Assembly: GCA_001443495.1 (NCBI GenBank)
Contig: LDXR01000009.1
Location: 58,022-122,021 of the forward strand
DNA length: 64,000 bases
Direction: 5' to 3'
DNA from: a candidate division NC10 bacterium CSP1-5
GTDB taxonomy: Bacteria; Methylomirabilota; Methylomirabilia; Methylomirabilales; CSP1-5
In this document: positions 62,579 through 64,000 of the stretch, in pieces
Layout of the letters: each line of letters begins with the position of its first letter
Position numbering within the stretch: position 1 is the stretch's first letter
Notes under the pieces: model-generated
The model's database searches: none
The model's input: the letters and a program-made list of their open reading frames with translations, nothing else
Told to the model about the DNA's origin: nothing
Program-made: the position numbers and the translations under genes

Positions 62579-64000
62579 TTAAAACACCTCCCGCCAGTAG
62601 ATGAGCCGCTTCAAAGACGTTGGAGCCGGCGCGGGATTGCTGGGAAGCTGCTCGTTGGTTGTGGCCGTGACGACCGAGGCCGTCACCTTCGACCCCGTGT
62701 AGTTGATGACCACGATCGGCTTCGAGGCGATCCCCGATCCGATCGTCTTGCTGCGTACCTTCTTGCTGTCGCTCGAGGCCAGCGCGGTGCCGGTGGACCA
62801 ATCGATAGCCGCGTAGCCCGTCAGCGCCTGGACGGCGTACAGCTTGGCGTCCCCTCCCCCACTCCCGCACTGCACGACGTTGGTCGGAGTGAAGGACGAG
62901 AAGAAGACGATCTTGTTAAAGACGTCGCCCGCTGACAGGACCTTCTCGTCGGGCGTCAGCCTGAAGAACCACCCCTGCACGGCAGTCTTGTTGGCCGACG
63001 TGACGTCCTCCAGCGCCTTCTCCGTCAAGACCGAATCGTTCGCCATCGTGGTGTTATCCTTGATGCCATAGAAGTTGTTCTGGCTGTTATTGTTGGGGTG
63101 GTTGCGGTCCCCCGTCCCGAAATAGACCCAGAGGTCCCCATAGTCGTCGAAGGCCACGGTCGGTGCGGCGTAGATGGCCTGGGCCGGATAGTACTCCCCG
63201 ACGTCGGGAGGATTCTTCTGGGAAAAATCCGCCTCGAAGAGGCGCTTCCCCGTCCAGTTGGCGACGAGACCGCCCGAGAGTGTCGCCGGGGCGGACACGT
63301 CGAATTTCCAGAGCTGCCCGCCGACATCGCCGATGTAGACCCGGTCGATGTAGCCGTCTTGATTCGTGTCGACCACCGTGGGGTTGGCGGCAAGACTGAA
63401 GTTCATGTACTTCCGGTCGTCGAGGGAGCCGTTGTTGTAATACTCCCAGAGCTTCTGGCCGGTGGCCAGGTCGAGGACGAAGAAGGCCTTGCCGGCGCTG
63501 TTGTTTGCGGCGGTGTAGTAGCCGCCGCCGAAAAAGGCGACGAACTTCTCGGTCCCGTCGTCCATCTTAACCTTCCCGATAGTCGGTTCGGACCAGGTCT
63601 CCGCGATCTTTGCGTCGGTAAAGCCCCAGAGGTAGATCGGGTTCAAGGTGTCGGTAACGTCGAGCGCATGATAGTAATTGCCACCCCGTCGCTCGCCGAA
63701 GACCACGATCGTCTTCCAGGCGGCGCCGATCTTGATGTCGGCGGCAATCACGCTCGCATCGACGTAGAAGGGGTGCTGCGCCGCCCGGATGGTAAGATCT
63801 TTCAGATTCCCGAGGAGGTCCGGCGGGATGAACGCCCACCGCTCTGTGCCGTCGGCCTCCAGGAAGGCGTGGAGCATACCGTCGTTCGCACCGGCCAGCA
63901 AGATCGTCTGCCGGCTGACATTGGCCTGCTTGAAGGCGACGTAACTGGGGGCCGCCGAGGCGACCAAGGGCGGAGTGACCAAAACCGGGCTCGAATGAAA
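62579..64000 (-). CDS. pilY1: PilY1-type pilus tip adhesin, C-terminal beta-propeller (5' end outside window)
   Basis: The frame is open through the right edge of the window, so only the last 470 residues are seen. They form the PilY1 propeller: FHSSPVLVTPP, ILAGANDGMLHAFLEADGTERWAFIPPDLLGNLKDL, VVFGERRGGNYYHALDVTDTLNP, and a calcium-binding loop in DTNQDGYIDRVYIGDVGGQLWKFD. PilY1 sits at the pilus tip and works in adhesion and calcium-controlled retraction. It heads the minor-pilin run on this strand. Confidence 0.9.
   Translation of the reverse strand, partial: FHSSPVLVTPPLVASAAPSYVAFKQANVSRQTILLAGANDGMLHAFLEADGTERWAFIPPDLLGNLKDLTIRAAQHPFYVDASVIAADIKIGAAWKTIVVFGERRGGNYYHALDVTDTLNPIYLWGFTDAKIAETWSEPTIGKVKMDDGTEKFVAFFGGGYYTAANNSAGKAFFVLDLATGQKLWEYYNNGSLDDRKYMNFSLAANPTVVDTNQDGYIDRVYIGDVGGQLWKFDVSAPATLSGGLVANWTGKRLFEADFSQKNPPDVGEYYPAQAIYAAPTVAFDDYGDLWVYFGTGDRNHPNNNSQNNFYGIKDNTTMANDSVLTEKALEDVTSANKTAVQGWFFRLTPDEKVLSAGDVFNKIVFFSSFTPTNVVQCGSGGGDAKLYAVQALTGYAAIDWSTGTALASSDSKKVRSKTIGSGIASKPIVVINYTGSKVTASVVTATTNEQLPSNPAPAPTSLKRLIYWREVF

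Overview
The window is a dense, GC-rich chromosomal segment that reads like a methylotrophic, autotrophic bacterium of the NC10 / Methylomirabilota type ('Candidatus Methylomirabilis'-like). The reasons are a complete-looking red-type (form IC) Calvin-Benson-Bassham operon with CbbX and a divergent CbbR, combined with an NAD(P)-dependent methylene-tetrahydromethanopterin dehydrogenase (MtdB) in the same operon, plus Gram-negative features (PilQ secretin, SurE/Pcm, SPOR protein, lipoprotein PilP). The lineage is an inference; the gene content is read from the sequence. No insertion sequence, prophage or CRISPR array was seen.

Layout. 1-6.9 kb (+ strand): cmk (partial), plsC, rpsA, sppA, ihfB, a class III nucleotide cyclase with an unrecognised N-terminal half, a HIT protein and a bifunctional-nuclease (DUF151) protein, closed by a strong terminator. 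7-14 kb: an accessory-looking stretch with a membrane TPR protein, tRNA-Arg(CCU), a small secreted protein divergent from an XRE regulator, apt, acylphosphatase, two nearly identical tRNA-Pro genes flanking pcm-surE, and a merR-HU-SPOR operon with a consensus sigma-70 promoter. 14-20 kb (- strand): miaB, a dipeptide-type ABC transporter without its binding protein (dppFDCB) and an alpha/beta hydrolase.

20-32 kb (- strand): the carbon-fixation operon, transcribed CBS protein, mtdB, fba (class I), tkt, glpX, rpe (internally deleted), cbbL, cbbS, cbbX, prk, cbbY, with cbbR divergent at its head. It links C1 oxidation to CO2 fixation. The ribulose-phosphate 3-epimerase gene has lost most of its TIM barrel in frame, which is the most surprising single observation.

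32-42 kb: threonine aldolase, a dipeptide-type binding protein, aspartate aminotransferase, coaD, rsmD, recG, rpmB and relA/spoT. Two palindromic elements built of 7-bp tandem units lie between recG and rsmD and between rpmB and relA. 42-54 kb (- strand): tsaC, livFGMHK, thiE, efp, aroQ, a TPR protein with a 21-residue C-terminal repeat, aroB, aroK, aroC and a secreted glutamine-amidotransferase-like protein. 54-64 kb (- strand): the type IV pilus operon pilMNOPQ and a minor-pilin operon (pilY1 partial, TPR, fimT, pilW, pilV).
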